From Macquaria australasica (taxonomy: Eukaryota > Chordata > Actinopteri > Centrarchiformes > Percichthyidae): a DNA stretch of 64,000 nt. The stretch lies in contig SEMN01000312.1 in NCBI GenBank assembly GCA_005408345.1, forward strand, positions 377,501-441,500, given 5' to 3'. How positions within the stretch are numbered: the stretch's first letter is position 1; every line of letters begins with the position of its first letter. Below, in pieces: positions 36,661-48,379 of this stretch. Position numbers and translations under genes: made by a program. The notes under the pieces are model-generated. The model was not told the DNA's origin. It made no database searches and saw nothing but the letters and a program-made list of their open reading frames with translations.

Positions 36661-39600
36661 CTGACTTGTGCGTGTGTGTGTGTGTGGCCTGGTTTGTGGT
36701 TCGGTAGACTTACACAGACCGATTTATCATAAAAGACGTGCCTCTGAATCAGTCACCAAAACATTACCAGTGATGTATTTGTGAAGAAAAGGAGAATAAA
36801 ACAACCACTAAAGTGATGTGTTTACTCAAATATTTATTTATGATTTTGATTACTTAAAACATATTCTCCTTGTCATCCTCATCAGTGTGACGCTACTTAC
36901 TGGTATGTGTTCTTTGATTTTACATACTATGTCTGTCCTGTGAAAACCATGTGCATCATGAGTTAATGCACATGCCGTTGTATGCAATGAAATGTCAGCA
37001 TTGTCAGGATAAAAAAAAACTCTTTACCCTGTAATACAGCAAGGCATCATTCACGTGGTTATATTCTCTTATTCTGTAGCAACTGAATCTATTGACTCTA
37101 TCTATTGAATCTATTAATAAGAATATTACAGATTAGCAAATCACATATGTGATTTGTCTGGAGGGATATTTAAAGAATATTCTTGGTGATACCATATGAA
37201 ATAATACCATAAAAATGCCCTAAAATACCATGGGGGGCCAATATAAAATGACCATTGAGTATCACAGGCCTACAGGCCTGCAGGCTGTACTGTAAGCTAC
37301 AGCACTGATTAGTGATTTAGTGAATAATAAAAAAAAAAGAAAATGAACCATCAGTGCCACCTATATTAATTAGTTTTATAACTCTGAATAGTCCATGTCT
37401 TATTGTAAATGTGTAACTATTTAACATGGGTCAGTGTTTTTTTAAGCAGATGAATGTGCCTTTGCTTTGTTTACACATGCTTGAGCTGCAACAGAATCAC
37501 CCTAATTGAGTACTTTGCATTTGTCTAAATGTAATTGTCAGTCTATCTGGGTGACGCTGCTTAGTAAGATAAGGATGATACATTGGAGTCATAAAGATTT
37601 ATATCAAGCCTAAAACGATGAGTGATTCTATTCTTCAGTGATCACCTTTCCTTGTTTTGACATCTGTCTGTAGAAAAAGGCTTGTGCTGTTGTTCTGGAA
37701 GGTGCAGAGCGAGCTGAGGGCAGATCAGATAAGCAGCACAGATGTTCAGGTAGCTCAGCAGTGTTTTGAGTCATGCACAGCTCTTTGTTTAAGCCTAAGA
37801 AGTGGCCGACCTGTCGATGAACCCTTTCCCAGCATGCTCAGGCGGATGACTTAATCAAGACAGTCAGAACTCGTTAAGTCTCAGGAGTATGGCTTACAAA
37901 AACACAAATCTTCTTATTTCAGACGTGCAACTGTAGTGTAAAGACATCAGCAGAGTAACGCTGTTTGTTTTTTATTTTTACATACAGTGCCACATTTTAA
38001 TTCATATTCTTGAACAAACAGTAAATGAAATATGTCTGTTTGTGTCAGATGAAATATTCCATGTAGTCTATTATGACCTGATTTGGAAATATTGTTACAT
38101 TGTTTTTATAAAAGTGTGCCGTTGCTTCTGGGTGAAACTGAAAAAAAGGGGCTTAACATATACTATATATAAAAATAAAGAATTCATTTTTACAAATCAC
38201 CACTGATTTTGTTTGATTTCATTTCACAATATTTAATTACAGTTCATATCATCCATGTGTTGAATTATTATCATGTTGTCCCCACAAGTAAAACATTAAA
38301 CACATTCTATTGTAGAAAGGCAATTCTCAAAGACTTTAAAGAAGCTAAAAACCACAGGATTAAACACTTAACTTATCAGTAATGCAAATATGCCAATTGC
38401 AGTTCTGTCCAATTTGACTATATGACTAATTTTACTGTTTCTGTCTGATTAATAACTTAAACAGCCTACTAGATAGCTAATTCAGCCTGTCAGGATCTCT
38501 TTGTCGAAGCCTCTAATACTTCCATGGTGGAAGCCTGCAGGCCTGCAGTCTGCCTCCAGTTTCTACAATCGTACTACCCTCTAGTGATGCATACTGAGTA
38601 CTGCAGCTTCATTTCCACCATACCATAACATGCACTATACTGAGCATCCTCAGGATACAAGTATTATAGTGTAAGAAAGAAGATTTGAGCTCTCATTATA
38701 ATGTTTAATAAAAACATAACATAGAAACAAAATATAATATGCAAATACCACCATGCTATTACAGGGGTATTTAAACTAGCAAGAATTTAGGCCCATTTGT
38801 TTTATCTCCACTGATGGCAAATAATAAAGGCAGACAGAACACCAGCTGACGATCACCATAAAGCCCACTGCCACCAACAGAAATGTAAATGTTCTTAAAT
38901 ATATACATCACCGATTTAGTGTTGCACTTCCACAAAGTTGGGGGACTTGCAAAAGACAGATTAAAAGAAGCAATAAAAAGAAAATCAAAGCAGCAGAAGC
39001 AGGGATATCCTGACTATTAGTCCCTTGTAGCCTATCTGTCAAGTTCCAAAACACTGGATCCTACTTTTCCCATAATGCAACTCAATAGAATGTTTCCATT
39101 AGACCCTCTCTGCCTTGTAAACACTGATGTCCCAGTTTGTAACACAAGCTCTTTTGTTATAAATGTGGTCCCAAACCTGACAAAGCTCCTCCAGAGCCTC
39201 AGAAGACATTATACAACAGTTTTCACAGAGTGAGCAGTACTCCCCACGATAGCAAACTGATCTTCATGTGTAAAAATTGGTGGTGTTCTTTAAATCATTC
39301 ACATTCATGACAAGCTAAATAGGTGTTAAAAATCATTTCACTTCTACTGTTCCACTGAGCCTTAAAGGAGCTCTCAAGCCAACAAAGTCAAGGGTAATGA
39401 CATCTGCACCAGCGTGGAAGTTACATCCTCTACCCTCTTCTAGCAGAAGAGTGTATGCAAACAGCAATTAAAACTTATTTTACTAATATGAAAATATCTG
39501 AAAACCTATGTGTGCTTTTGTATGCATGTTTTCCCAAGTAATGAATTCTGAGGGTCTTGTATCAGTGAAAATAAGTGTACTTTATATTAGTTCAGGGAAA

Positions 39601-40974
39601 CCTCTATCAGTTTATATGTATGTTGTTGGTATAATTATTCCATAAGAATTATAGACTTCCTCATTTTTACAACTACTTTTAAGACATTCTCTATCAGGGT
39701 TTTTTCTTTTTACAAATTTGTTCCAGACAGAATTATGATACATGATGATTTATGATGATACATTAACCAACTGAATCAAGTACATTGAACACAATCAAAT
39801 AATTGTTCTGTGAATTCAGCGCAAACACCAGCTTAGAATCCAAATGGAATTATTAACATGTTAGTTAAACCTGCGGAAAGATTTCCTCTCAGAATTAGCT
39901 CATTGCTCTCCAAGCTACATTACAACATTACAATAATACAAGAAACATGCTCACACTCAAACATCTGAATCACAAAAACTACACAGAGCACAATCAAATA
40001 ATTAGTCTGGTATCAGTGAACTCACCACAATTTGACTATACATAGCCTATACATCTATTTGCTGTGCAAATCTGAAAATGTCATGGTATTAAAAAAAACA
40101 TGTGCAACAATTAAAAACGTATACAACTTAAATGTAACCCAAAAATTCCCAATAAGCTCTGGCTGTAATTTAATCGTTATAAACCAATTGATACGTTCAC
40201 CCAAATCACAAAAACCAACCAACTGAACAAGCAAAAACATGTTTTCCTCACCTACCCCTCATGGTATCTATCCATGCAGATAGTTTTGGTTTTATGTGCC
40301 AAGGCTTTGAGATAAAATGAAACCTTTGCCATGACCCCACTTTACTACTCAAAGCATTAAAACATTACATTTAAATTTTTTTAACAGTAACATGTCTTTC
40401 CAAAATCAGTGTTTTCACTGGGACTATTTCTTTGATAGAAAGTAGAGACAATAACAGCCATTTGCATTCTCAGTTTTCCAATGAAACTGAAATGAAGCAA
40501 ACGCCTTTAGTACAGTAGAACAGTTTCACCTAGGTACATCTATCCACCACAAGATATAGGCCAGTGTGTTAGTATCTGTACATTGGTGATAGGCAGCAGT
40601 GGGGAAGGCCTAATACTGAGTGGCCACTAGATGGGGTAAGATGCTCATCATTATGGTGGAAAGATGAAATGCCCATACATCCTCACTAAATGCCAAAATC
40701 AAGCTTCTGGTCCTCCACATTGCAAACACTCTTCACCTTTTTAGCTGTACCTAAACTGTTTTTCTTCTTTTCTTCAAGAAAATCAGCCAGTCTGTATTGA
40801 TAATTTTGCCAGTTTCATTATGTTGATGTTAATGCAATGATCTACTTTCAGAGGTGTGAGCAGCATTAAGATCCATTACTAAAGCAAAAGCAGCAGTACT
40901 TTACAATGTAAAAGTAATACAGATGTATTATCAGCAACATATATTTTAAGTATAAGTAGGCTAAAGCTTCTATA
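36661..40974. other. Intergenic, A+T-rich, no gene seen
   Basis: About 4.3 kb with a short GT microsatellite at about 36668-36684. No frame shows family similarity. No clear transposon end was found; short overlapping homologies to repeats cannot be excluded. Confidence 0.45.
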
Positions 40975-41160
40975 CAGGGCACAACAGTTCACTGAATGGA
41001 AGTATGAAAATGATGTGAATCAGATGCTATGGCCTTCACAGTCACCAAAACTCAACCTAACTGATCACTTATGGGAGATTTTGAGCAATGTGTTAGACAG
41101 CGTTCTCCATCGCATCATAAAAACACCAAATGAGGGAACATCCTTTAGAAGAAACAGTTA
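40975..41160 (+). pseudogene. Tc1/mariner element A, transposase C-terminal remnant
   Basis: The frame reads LWPSQSPKLNLTDHLWEIL, the Tc1-family segment around the last catalytic acidic residue (usual form WPAQSPDLNPIENLW; here D of PDLN is K and E of IENLW is D). Only about 45 residues remain. The element's far end appears at 44452-44502, so it was split by later insertions. Confidence 0.85.
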
Positions 41161-41164
41161 TAGT

Positions 41165-41218
41165 TTATATATATATATATATATACACACACACATATAT
41201 ATATACATATATATACAT

Positions 41219-41251
<33 letters not shown>

Positions 41252-41252
41252 A
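41165..41252. repeat. TA/CA compound microsatellite
   Basis: Alternating (TA)n and (CA)n tracts between two Tc1 remnants. It yields Tyr-Ile artefact frames on both strands. Confidence 0.95.
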
Positions 41253-41940
41253 AGTTCAACATGCTTTTTCTTCAGTAATGGAGTCTTGCGTGGTGAGCGT
41301 GCATACAGGCCATGGCGGTTGAGTGCATTACTTATTGTTTTCTTTGAAACAATTGTACCTGCTAATTCCAGGTCTTTCTGAAGCTCTCCACAAGTGGTCC
41401 TTGGCTCTTGGACAACTCTTCTGATAATTATTTTCACTCCTCTGTCAGAAATCTTGCGAGGAGCACCTGGTTGTGGCCGGTTTATGGTGAAATTATGTTC
41501 TTTCCACTTCCGGATTATGGCCCTAATAGTGCTCACTGGAACATTCAGAAGTTTAGAAATCCTTCTGTAACCAATGCCATCAGTATGTTTTGCAACAATA
41601 AGGCAGCAAAGGTCTTGAAAGAACTCTTTGCTTTTACCCATCATGAGATGTTTCTTGTGTGACACCTTGGTAATGAGACCCCTTTTTATAGGCCATCAGT
41701 TGGGACTGAACCAGCTGATATTAATTTGCACTGACAAGAGGCAGGATTGCTTTCTAATTACTGATAGATTTCAGCTGGTGTCTTGGCTTTCCATGCCTTT
41801 TTGCACCTCCCTTTCTTCATGTGTTCAATACTTTTTCCCTGTGTCATTTCACATTATTACACATACCTTAATTTATGGACATCTATGGTTTGATTTCTTT
41901 GCATGTGTGGATTGCATGGGTTGTTGCTGACATTTGGTGA
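41253..41940 (-). pseudogene. Tc1/mariner element B, transposase N-terminal half
   Basis: Starting at 41641, the minus strand encodes MGKSKEFFQDLCCLIVAKHT and continues without a break for about 130 residues, through the paired-type helix-turn-helix (ISKLLNVPVSTIRAIIRKWK) and the second HTH (TISNALNRHGLYARSPRKTP), to LLKKKHVEL, where it runs into the microsatellite. The catalytic DDE domain is missing. The 5' non-coding part up to about 41940 includes TTCAATACTTTTTCCCTGTG, a known Tc1-family leader. The frame is intact, so this copy is fairly young. Confidence 0.88.
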
Positions 41941-44280
41941 AAATCTTAGCTGTTCCTAGTACTGCACTCTTCTGGACAGAGATCTCGGATGCTGTTCCTG
42001 GAATCTGCTGGAGCCACTCTCCCAGTTTGGGGGTCACAGCCCCGAGTGTTCCGATTACCACGGGGACCAATTCAATTCAATTCAGTTTTATTTATATAGC
42101 GCCATATCATAACAAAGTTATCACTGTTGACCACTGTTGCCTTCACTTTCCACATCTTTTCTAGCTCCTCTTTCAGCCCTTGGTATTTCTTGAGCTTCTC
42201 GTGTTCCTTCTTCCTGATGTTGCTGTCGCTTGGGATTGCTACATCTATTACTACTGCCTTATTCTGCCGTTTGTCCACCACTATGTCCGGTTGATTCGCC
42301 ATCACCAGTTTGTCAATCTGTATCTGGAAGTCCCACAGGATCTTAGCTTGGTCATTCTCCACCACCTTCAGAGGTGTGTCCCATCTTGACCGTGGGACTT
42401 CCAGCCCATATTCAGCAGAGATGTTCCTGTACTCTATGCCAGCTACTATGCCAGGTTATGGCGTTCCCTGCCTGCTTGCATCTTACACCCCGCTGTTATG
42501 TGCTGGATTGTCTCAGGGGCATCTTTGCACAGTCTGCACCTGGTGTCCTGCCTGGTGTGGTAGATCCCGGCCTCTATCGATCTTGTGCTCAGAGCCTGTT
42601 CCTGTGCTGCCATGATTAGTGCCTCTGTGCTGTCTTTCAGTCCAGCCTTTTCCAGCCACTGGTAGGATTTCTCGATATCAGCCATTTCATCTATCTGCCG
42701 GTGGTACATACCGTGCAGAGGTTTGTCCTCCCATGATGGTTCCACCTGCTTTCCTTCCTCATCCGGCTTCTGCTGCCTGAGGTACTCACTAAGCATCTCA
42801 TCACTTGGGGCCATCTTCCTGATGTACTCATGGATCTTTGTTGTTTCATCCTGGATAGTGGTTCTGATGCTCACTAGTCCTCGGCCTCCTTCCTTCCGCT
42901 TAGTGTACAGTCTCAGGGTGCTGGACTTGGGGTGAAATCCTCCATGCATTGTGAGGAGCTTCCTGGTCTTTATATCAGTGGCATCGATCTCCTCTTTTGG
43001 CCAGCTTATTATGCCAGCGGGGTATCTGATGACGGGCAGGGCGTAGGTGTTGATAGCTCGGACCTTGTTCTTCCCATTCAGCTGGCTCTTCAGGACTTGC
43101 CTTACTCTGTAGAGGTATTTGGCTGTGGCTGACCTTCTTGCGGCCTCGTTATGGTTGCCATTTGCTTGCGGGATCCCAAGGTACTTGTAGCTGTCCTCCA
43201 CATCTCATCAGATCAGATCATAGTCTGATCCCTTCAGTTCTGACTACCTTCCCTCTCTTGGAGACCATTCGGCCACATTTGTCTAGTCCGAATGACATTC
43301 CAATGTCGTTGCTATAGATCCTGGTGGTGTGGATTAGTGAGTCGATGTCTCGCTCACTCCTGGCATACAGCTTGATGTCATCCATGTAGAGAAGGTGGCT
43401 GATGGTTGCTCCATTCCTTAGCCGGTATCCGTAGCCACTCTTCGCGATGATCTGGCTGAGAGGGTTCAGGCCTATGCAGAACAGCAGTGGGGATAGTGCA
43501 TCACTTTGGTATGGAGTGACTGCTCTGTCTACCAGCAGCTGGTGCTTGGCTCCCCTGGTATCGCTACCAATTCCTTTCTGGGCCCTGCTCATGTATTGGG
43601 CCATGTGCCTATTCATCTTAGCCGCTACGATGCCTGACAGGAGCTTCCATGTTGAACAGAGGCAGGTTATTGGCCGGTAGTTGGATGGAATTGCGCCCTT
43701 CTTGAGCCAGTAGGTATGGATCATATCCGGCAGCTTGTTGTACTTAGGCAGCCCTTTCTTCATCACACACCTTTCTGTAGTTCTGATAGCTGGCTAACTT
43801 CCCTCCGTGTTGCCTTAATCCTGGCCTCCAGCCTCCTTCTCCATGGAGGATACTGCTCCTTATGGCTCTTATTCATCTTGCCAAGCATCTCAAGGATCAC
43901 TGTTGCTGTGGTGTATGTCAGCTTATTGGTCTCAGTGATGGTCGCAGTAGGGATTGTCTGTAGTGCTGCGTTTACATCTTTGGGGGTTCCAGGTGCCACG
44001 GGGGTTCCAGGTGTCCAACTTGGTTATGATCTTCAAACTCAGGTCAGCTGCTCTTGCGTTAAGCCTCTTTGCAAGGCTTGTTATTGGGGCTTGGTACCCA
44101 ATCTCGGGTGGGGATGATGATGATGATATCTCCCTGCTGACCTGTTGTCCTGGCTCCCCCTTGCCATAGTGTTCTTGTTGTACCTCTTCAATCTAGTTGT
44201 GATAGCAGCTTCCGCTTGCGAATGTTGGAACACTGAGCTACTAGTTGTTTCTTAGTTAGTGTAGATGTTGGGTTTCGAAT
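41941..44280 (-). pseudogene. Rex6/Dong-like (R4 clade) LINE with restriction-like endonuclease, inactivated
   Basis: Minus-strand segments in order: N-terminal region (ITETNKLTYTTATVILEMLG and PPWRRRLEARIKATRREVSQ, 43763-43999); reverse transcriptase (GAIPSNYRPITCL near 43680, SDALSPLLFCIGLNPLSQ, and the catalytic YMDDIKLYA at about 43377-43388); post-RT region (YKYLGIPQANG at 43190); a CCHC knuckle (CRLCKDAPETIQHITAGC near 42510); and the restriction-like nuclease (QPDIVVDK...VVIDVAIPSD near 42230-42290; GTLGAVTPKLGEWLQQIP near 42000). RT motif A (the FID..KAYDS block) is deleted between LVDRAVT and the SDALSPLL segment, and frames shift several times. The nuclease is interrupted by an L2 tail at 42067-42122. 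Confidence 0.9.
42067..42122 (-). repeat. L2 3' tail inserted in the Rex6-like nuclease
   Basis: CAATTCAATTCAATTCAGTT followed by TTATTTATATAGCGCC and ATATCATAACAAAGTTAT is the same tail as at 45013 and, reversed, at 1571-1676. It separates codons that are adjacent in intact copies of the element (KVKATVV and PVVIGTLG), so the insertion is younger than the Rex6-like copy. Confidence 0.85.
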
Positions 44281-44451
44281 ATATATGTATATACCTGTTT
44301 ATACCTGCACACATTGGAGTATGTTTACTTTACTACCTATTTACAAGCTGTTAAACTATCACAACAGTATATATATTTTTATTATATTTATTATAAGGAG
44401 AACTAATGCTGCTCTAGAGGCTCCTAGTAGAACAACAGCTTACTAACACAC

Positions 44452-44502
44452 TTAGTCATAGTAGGTTTTTACTTTAATTTGTCACCCATCTGTATATTTT
44501 GT
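44452..44502 (+). repeat. 3' end of Tc1 element A
   Basis: TACTTTAATTTGTCACCCAT followed by CTGTATAT matches the terminal part of the Tc1-like element whose transposase end lies at 40975-41160. Together they bracket the younger insertions. Confidence 0.65.
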
Positions 44503-44905
44503 ATGTAAAATCTTAATGTGCATAGTACAACTGTCAAATAAATGTAGTTAAAAGTAACATTTTACCTCTGAAATATAGTGGAGTAGAAATAAAAAGTAGC
44601 ATAAAAATGGAAATACTCAAGTACACTACAAATACCTCAACATTGCTCTCACACACAGTGTCTGAGTAAATGTAGCCTACTGAGTTATAGTCCACCACCG
44701 TCTACTTTATTCAGTATTGTTTCAATATACTAACATGGCCAGATTAACCAGCTGGGTGGTCCCGGGGAAGAAATCTATATCATTGCCCCCAATTCGTCCC
44801 ACTCTCTGTACAATATTTTTTAAGCTCCAGGTTTGATTAAACACAAATTGGTTTAGAAATGTGGAACATTAAAATAGGGAAAGTTTTGAAACTGGAATTT
44901 GAAAC
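44503..44905. other. Intergenic, no clear feature
   Basis: A+T-rich sequence between the nested transposon pile and the split repeat at 44906. No frame or element end is assigned. Confidence 0.4.
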
Positions 44906-45012
44906 AGGTTCCCTCTTGAGACAGGGCCTCAAGATTGGGTAATAAAGCAAGACCCACCTTAACACCTTTGATATTGTCCTTTTGTGGTGCATATTTCCCA
45001 ACAAATTTTCTA
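44906..45012. repeat. Unnamed repeat, left part (split by L2); partner 47326-47430
   Basis: CCCTCTTGAGACAGGGCCTC followed by AAGATTGGGTAATAAAGCA resembles 53505-53560. The right part of the second copy (ATTAGCACAAAACAGTTGAC ... AGCCTGGAGCTTTCAGG) is matched at 47340-47395. The L2 element lies exactly between the two halves. Confidence 0.7.
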
Positions 45013-47310
45013 TTCAATTCAATTCAATTCAGTTTTATTTATATAGCGCCATATCATAACAAAGTTATCTCAGGGCACTTTTTCGAATAGAGCAGGTCTA
45101 GACCGACTCTTTATATTTACAGAGACCCAACAGTTCCCACCATGAGCAAGCACTATGCGACAGTGGCAAGGAAAAACTCCCTTTTAACAGGTAGAAACCT
45201 CGAGCAGAACCAGGCTCAAGGTGGGCGGTCATCTGCCTCGACCGGTTGGGTTGAAGGGGAAGGGGGGAGCGGGAGAGAGAGAGCAGGAGGAAAGAGAACA
45301 TACAGCAGCTCAATACAGCATAGATATGGTAATGGCATTGATGTTAACACCAACGAAACAACACTAAGAGCAACATTATAATAGCAATACTAATAACAGC
45401 AACAACAGCAATAGCATCAGCGGGTGCAGAGCAGGAGCACGGGGGCAGCAGGCGGCAGCAACCACAGACCCAGACCTCCACAGCTCCAGAGGCAGAAACA
45501 CCTGCAGAAAGCAACAGAAGGGGAGGGAGAGAGAGAGAGGAGAGAAAGCACACAACTACGGGAAGAAGTTGAATTAATAACAAGCATTGATGGGATATGA
45601 GGGCGTACAGATGGAGAGGAAGAGGAGGAGAAAGGAGCTCAGTGCATCATAGGAAGTCCCCCGGCAGTCTAGGCCTATAGCAGCATAACTAAGGGGGGGC
45701 TCAGGGGTCACCTGAGTCAGCCCTACTATAAGCTTTATCAAAGAGGAAAGTCTTAAGCCTACTCTTAAATGTGAGGAGGTTGTCCGCCTCCCGTACACAA
45801 ACTGGGATCTGGTTCCACAGGAGAGGAGCTTGATAGCTGAAGGCTCTGGCTCCCATTCTACTTTTAGAGACTCTAGGAACCACAAGGAACCCTGCATTCT
45901 GGGAGCGCAGTGCTCTAGTGGGGTAATAGGGTACTATGAGCTCTTTAAGATATGATGGTGCCTGACCATTTAGGGCTTTGAAGGTGAGGAGAAGGATTTT
46001 AAATTCTATTCTGGATTTTACAGGGAGCCAGTGTAGAGAAGCTAATATTGGAGAAATATGTTCTCTTTTTTTCTGGTTCTTGTCAGTAAACGTGCCGCAG
46101 CATTCTGAATCAGCTGGAGAGTCTTAAGGGATTTATTGGGGCAGCCTGATAATAGAGAGTTGCAATAGTCCAGCCTAGACGTAACAAATGCATGGACTAG
46201 TTTTTCTGCATCTTTTTGAGATAGGATGTTCCTGATTTTTGCAATGTTACGTAAATGAAAAAGGCAGTTCTTGAAGTTTGTTTTATTTGGGAGTTAAAGG
46301 ACATATCCTGATCAAAGATAACTCCAAGATTCCTTACGGTTTCGCTGGAGGCCAGGGCAATGCCATCTAGAGAAACTATCTTTAGATAATGTGTTTCGAA
46401 GGTGTTCGGGGCCAAGTACAATAACTTCGGTTTTGTCTGAGTTTAACATCAGAAAATTGCAGGTCATCCAGGCCTTTATGTCCTTAAGGCATGCCTGAAG
46501 TTTAGCTAATTGATTGGTTTCATCTGGCTTGATCGATAAATACAATTGGGTATCATCTGCATAACAATGAAAATTTATGGAGTGCTTCCTAATAATATTG
46601 CCTAAAGGAAGCATATACAAGGTAAATAGAATTGGTCCAAGCACAGAACCTTGTGGAACTCCGTGACTAACTTTGGCGCGCATAGAGGATTCATCATTAA
46701 CGTGTACAAACTGATATCGATCTGATAAATAGGATTTAAACCAGCTTAGTGCAGTACCTTAATGCCAATAAAATGTTCTAGTCTCTGTAATAGAATGTGA
46801 TGGTCAATGGTATCGAATGCAGCACTAAGATCTAGCAAGACAAGTACAGAGACAAGTCCTTTGTCTGATGCAATTAGAAGGTCATTTGTAACTTTCACCA
46901 GTGCTGTCTCTGTGCTATGATGCACTCTAAATCCTGACTGAAAATCCTCAAACAGCTTGTTGTTGTGTAGAAAGTCACACAACTGATTGGCGACTGCTTT
47001 CTCAAGGACTTTAGAGAGAAAAGGAGGGTTAGATATAGGTCTATAATTTGACAAAATCCCTGGATCAAGAGTGGGCTTTTTAAGAAGAGGCTTAATTACA
47101 GCTACTTTAAAGGACTGTGGCACATAGCCTTTAAATAAGGACAGATTGATCATATCTAGTACATAAGTGCTAACAAAGGGTAAAATTTCTTTAAGCAGCC
47201 TAGTTGGGACGGGGTCTAAGAGACACGTTGATGGCTTAGATGAGGAAATCATGGAAGTTAGTTGATTACGGTTGATGGGAGAAAAGCAGTCTAAATGTAC
47301 AGGTTTTACA
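45013..47310 (-). pseudogene. L2-clade LINE, 5'-truncated, RT and 3' UTR retained
   Basis: The minus strand encodes the L2 reverse transcriptase in shifted pieces: LDPVPTRLLKEILPFV near 47220, SNYRPISNPPFLSKVLEKAV near 47020, LLDLSAAFDTIDHHILLQRL (RT motif A) near 46820, GVPQGSVLGPILFTLYMLPL near 46660, the catalytic CYADDTQLYLS near 46555, LNSDKTEVIVLGP, a C-terminal RLDYCN-type region and PRVSKSRMGARAFSYQAPLL near 45870. A 3' UTR of about 600 bp ends in the ATTGAATTGAATTG repeat at 45013. The endonuclease domain is missing. Several frameshifts are present, but divergence looks modest. CAAATT on both flanks may be the target duplication. Confidence 0.92.
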
Positions 47311-47325
47311 GTTGTTTCTAAGGTT

Positions 47326-47430
47326 TCTAAGGTTCTAGCAAATTACTATAGCACAAACCAGTTCACACATAATAAGACTGGAGCTTACAGGATCCTTGGA
47401 ATTCTGGCCCGGTTGGTAATAAAGCTTTGG
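47326..47430. repeat. Unnamed repeat, right part; same family as 53505-53690
   Basis: Contains CACAAACCAGTTCACACATA then GACTGGAGCTTACAGGATCC, matching 53608-53650. See 44906-45012 for the other half. Confidence 0.65.
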
Positions 47431-47919
47431 AACAAATACTCATTTATAGAAAATTCATGAAACAAAGGAAACTGCACTGGTTATAATGAAACAGTAACTT
47501 GACAACACTAGCAAAAATGTCTTACTTGAGGATGAAGCTTTTGAATGCTTTATTTGACAGATTTTGTGATTTTCTAATAATTTCCAAAGAAGTTTCCTGG
47601 TAGTTTCCTTTGGTAGAGATATTATAGACATATTATAGACATTGTTCTAAGATGGTATACCATACCAAGTACCCATACACACACAGTCAATACCGTCATT
47701 TTGGGAGTGGCTTAGAAGGCACAGAATGGTGTGAATCACCTCATCAGGTAACAGCAGGGCTGATGAGAGGAATGGGAGTAGGTGAGTAGATGGGTGGGGC
47801 GGTCAGGTGATGGAGAAAGGATGGAATGAAGCCTGGGGCTTTAAGAATTTGGCTGGATAGGAGGGACAGAGAGACAGACTGTGACAGATGTTGAGATATT
47901 TGATATATATGAGATATAT

Positions 47920-48092
47920 AAGTGAAAACTGTGAGGCTGTGTGGCACTAGGGGAAAAGTCAGGGGGTCACCAAAGTCATTGAGATTCATCCTCTGGGGAC
48001 CATGGATATCTGTACCAAATTTCACATCAATCCATGCAGTGGTTGATGAGATTTTTCAATCTAGACCAAATTGGTGGACCCACCGATTGACA
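47920..48092. repeat. Interspersed fish repeat (TACCAAATTTCACATCAATC type)
   Basis: GGATATCTGTACCAAATTTC followed by ACATCAATCCATGCAGTGG and GACCAAATTGGTGGACCCAC is a motif string seen in many fish genomes, probably from a DNA transposon or LINE 3' region. I cannot name the family. Adjacent 47431-47919 holds nothing I recognise. Confidence 0.55.
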
Positions 48093-48379
48093 TTGCCACG
48101 GCTCAAGTCACACCACATGTCTCAACTTCCCAACTCGAAGGTCTTCAAAACCTGGTTGGGCAGGTCTTGTCTGTGTGGAGTTTTGTTATCTTTAAATAAG
48201 GATAACACAAACCTTATTTTCAGTAATTTAATCCCCTAGTATTGAGTATTAAAAGGCTTGTAATTGAATTACCTACAAAGATACAGGAATTCCTTGAAAT
48301 TAGCTTTTTTGATCTTATCTTGAGACATCTGTTAGCTGGACATCCTGACTTATCTCATCAAGTTAAAATCACTTACTGT

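Noticed and set aside
40055..40240. Opposed frames of about 60 residues on both strands
   Set aside because: A+T-rich chance frames without splice context or similarity.
42180..44169. Plus-strand frames of 65-133 residues, Cys-rich
   Set aside because: Antisense shadows of the Rex6-like LINE on the minus strand.
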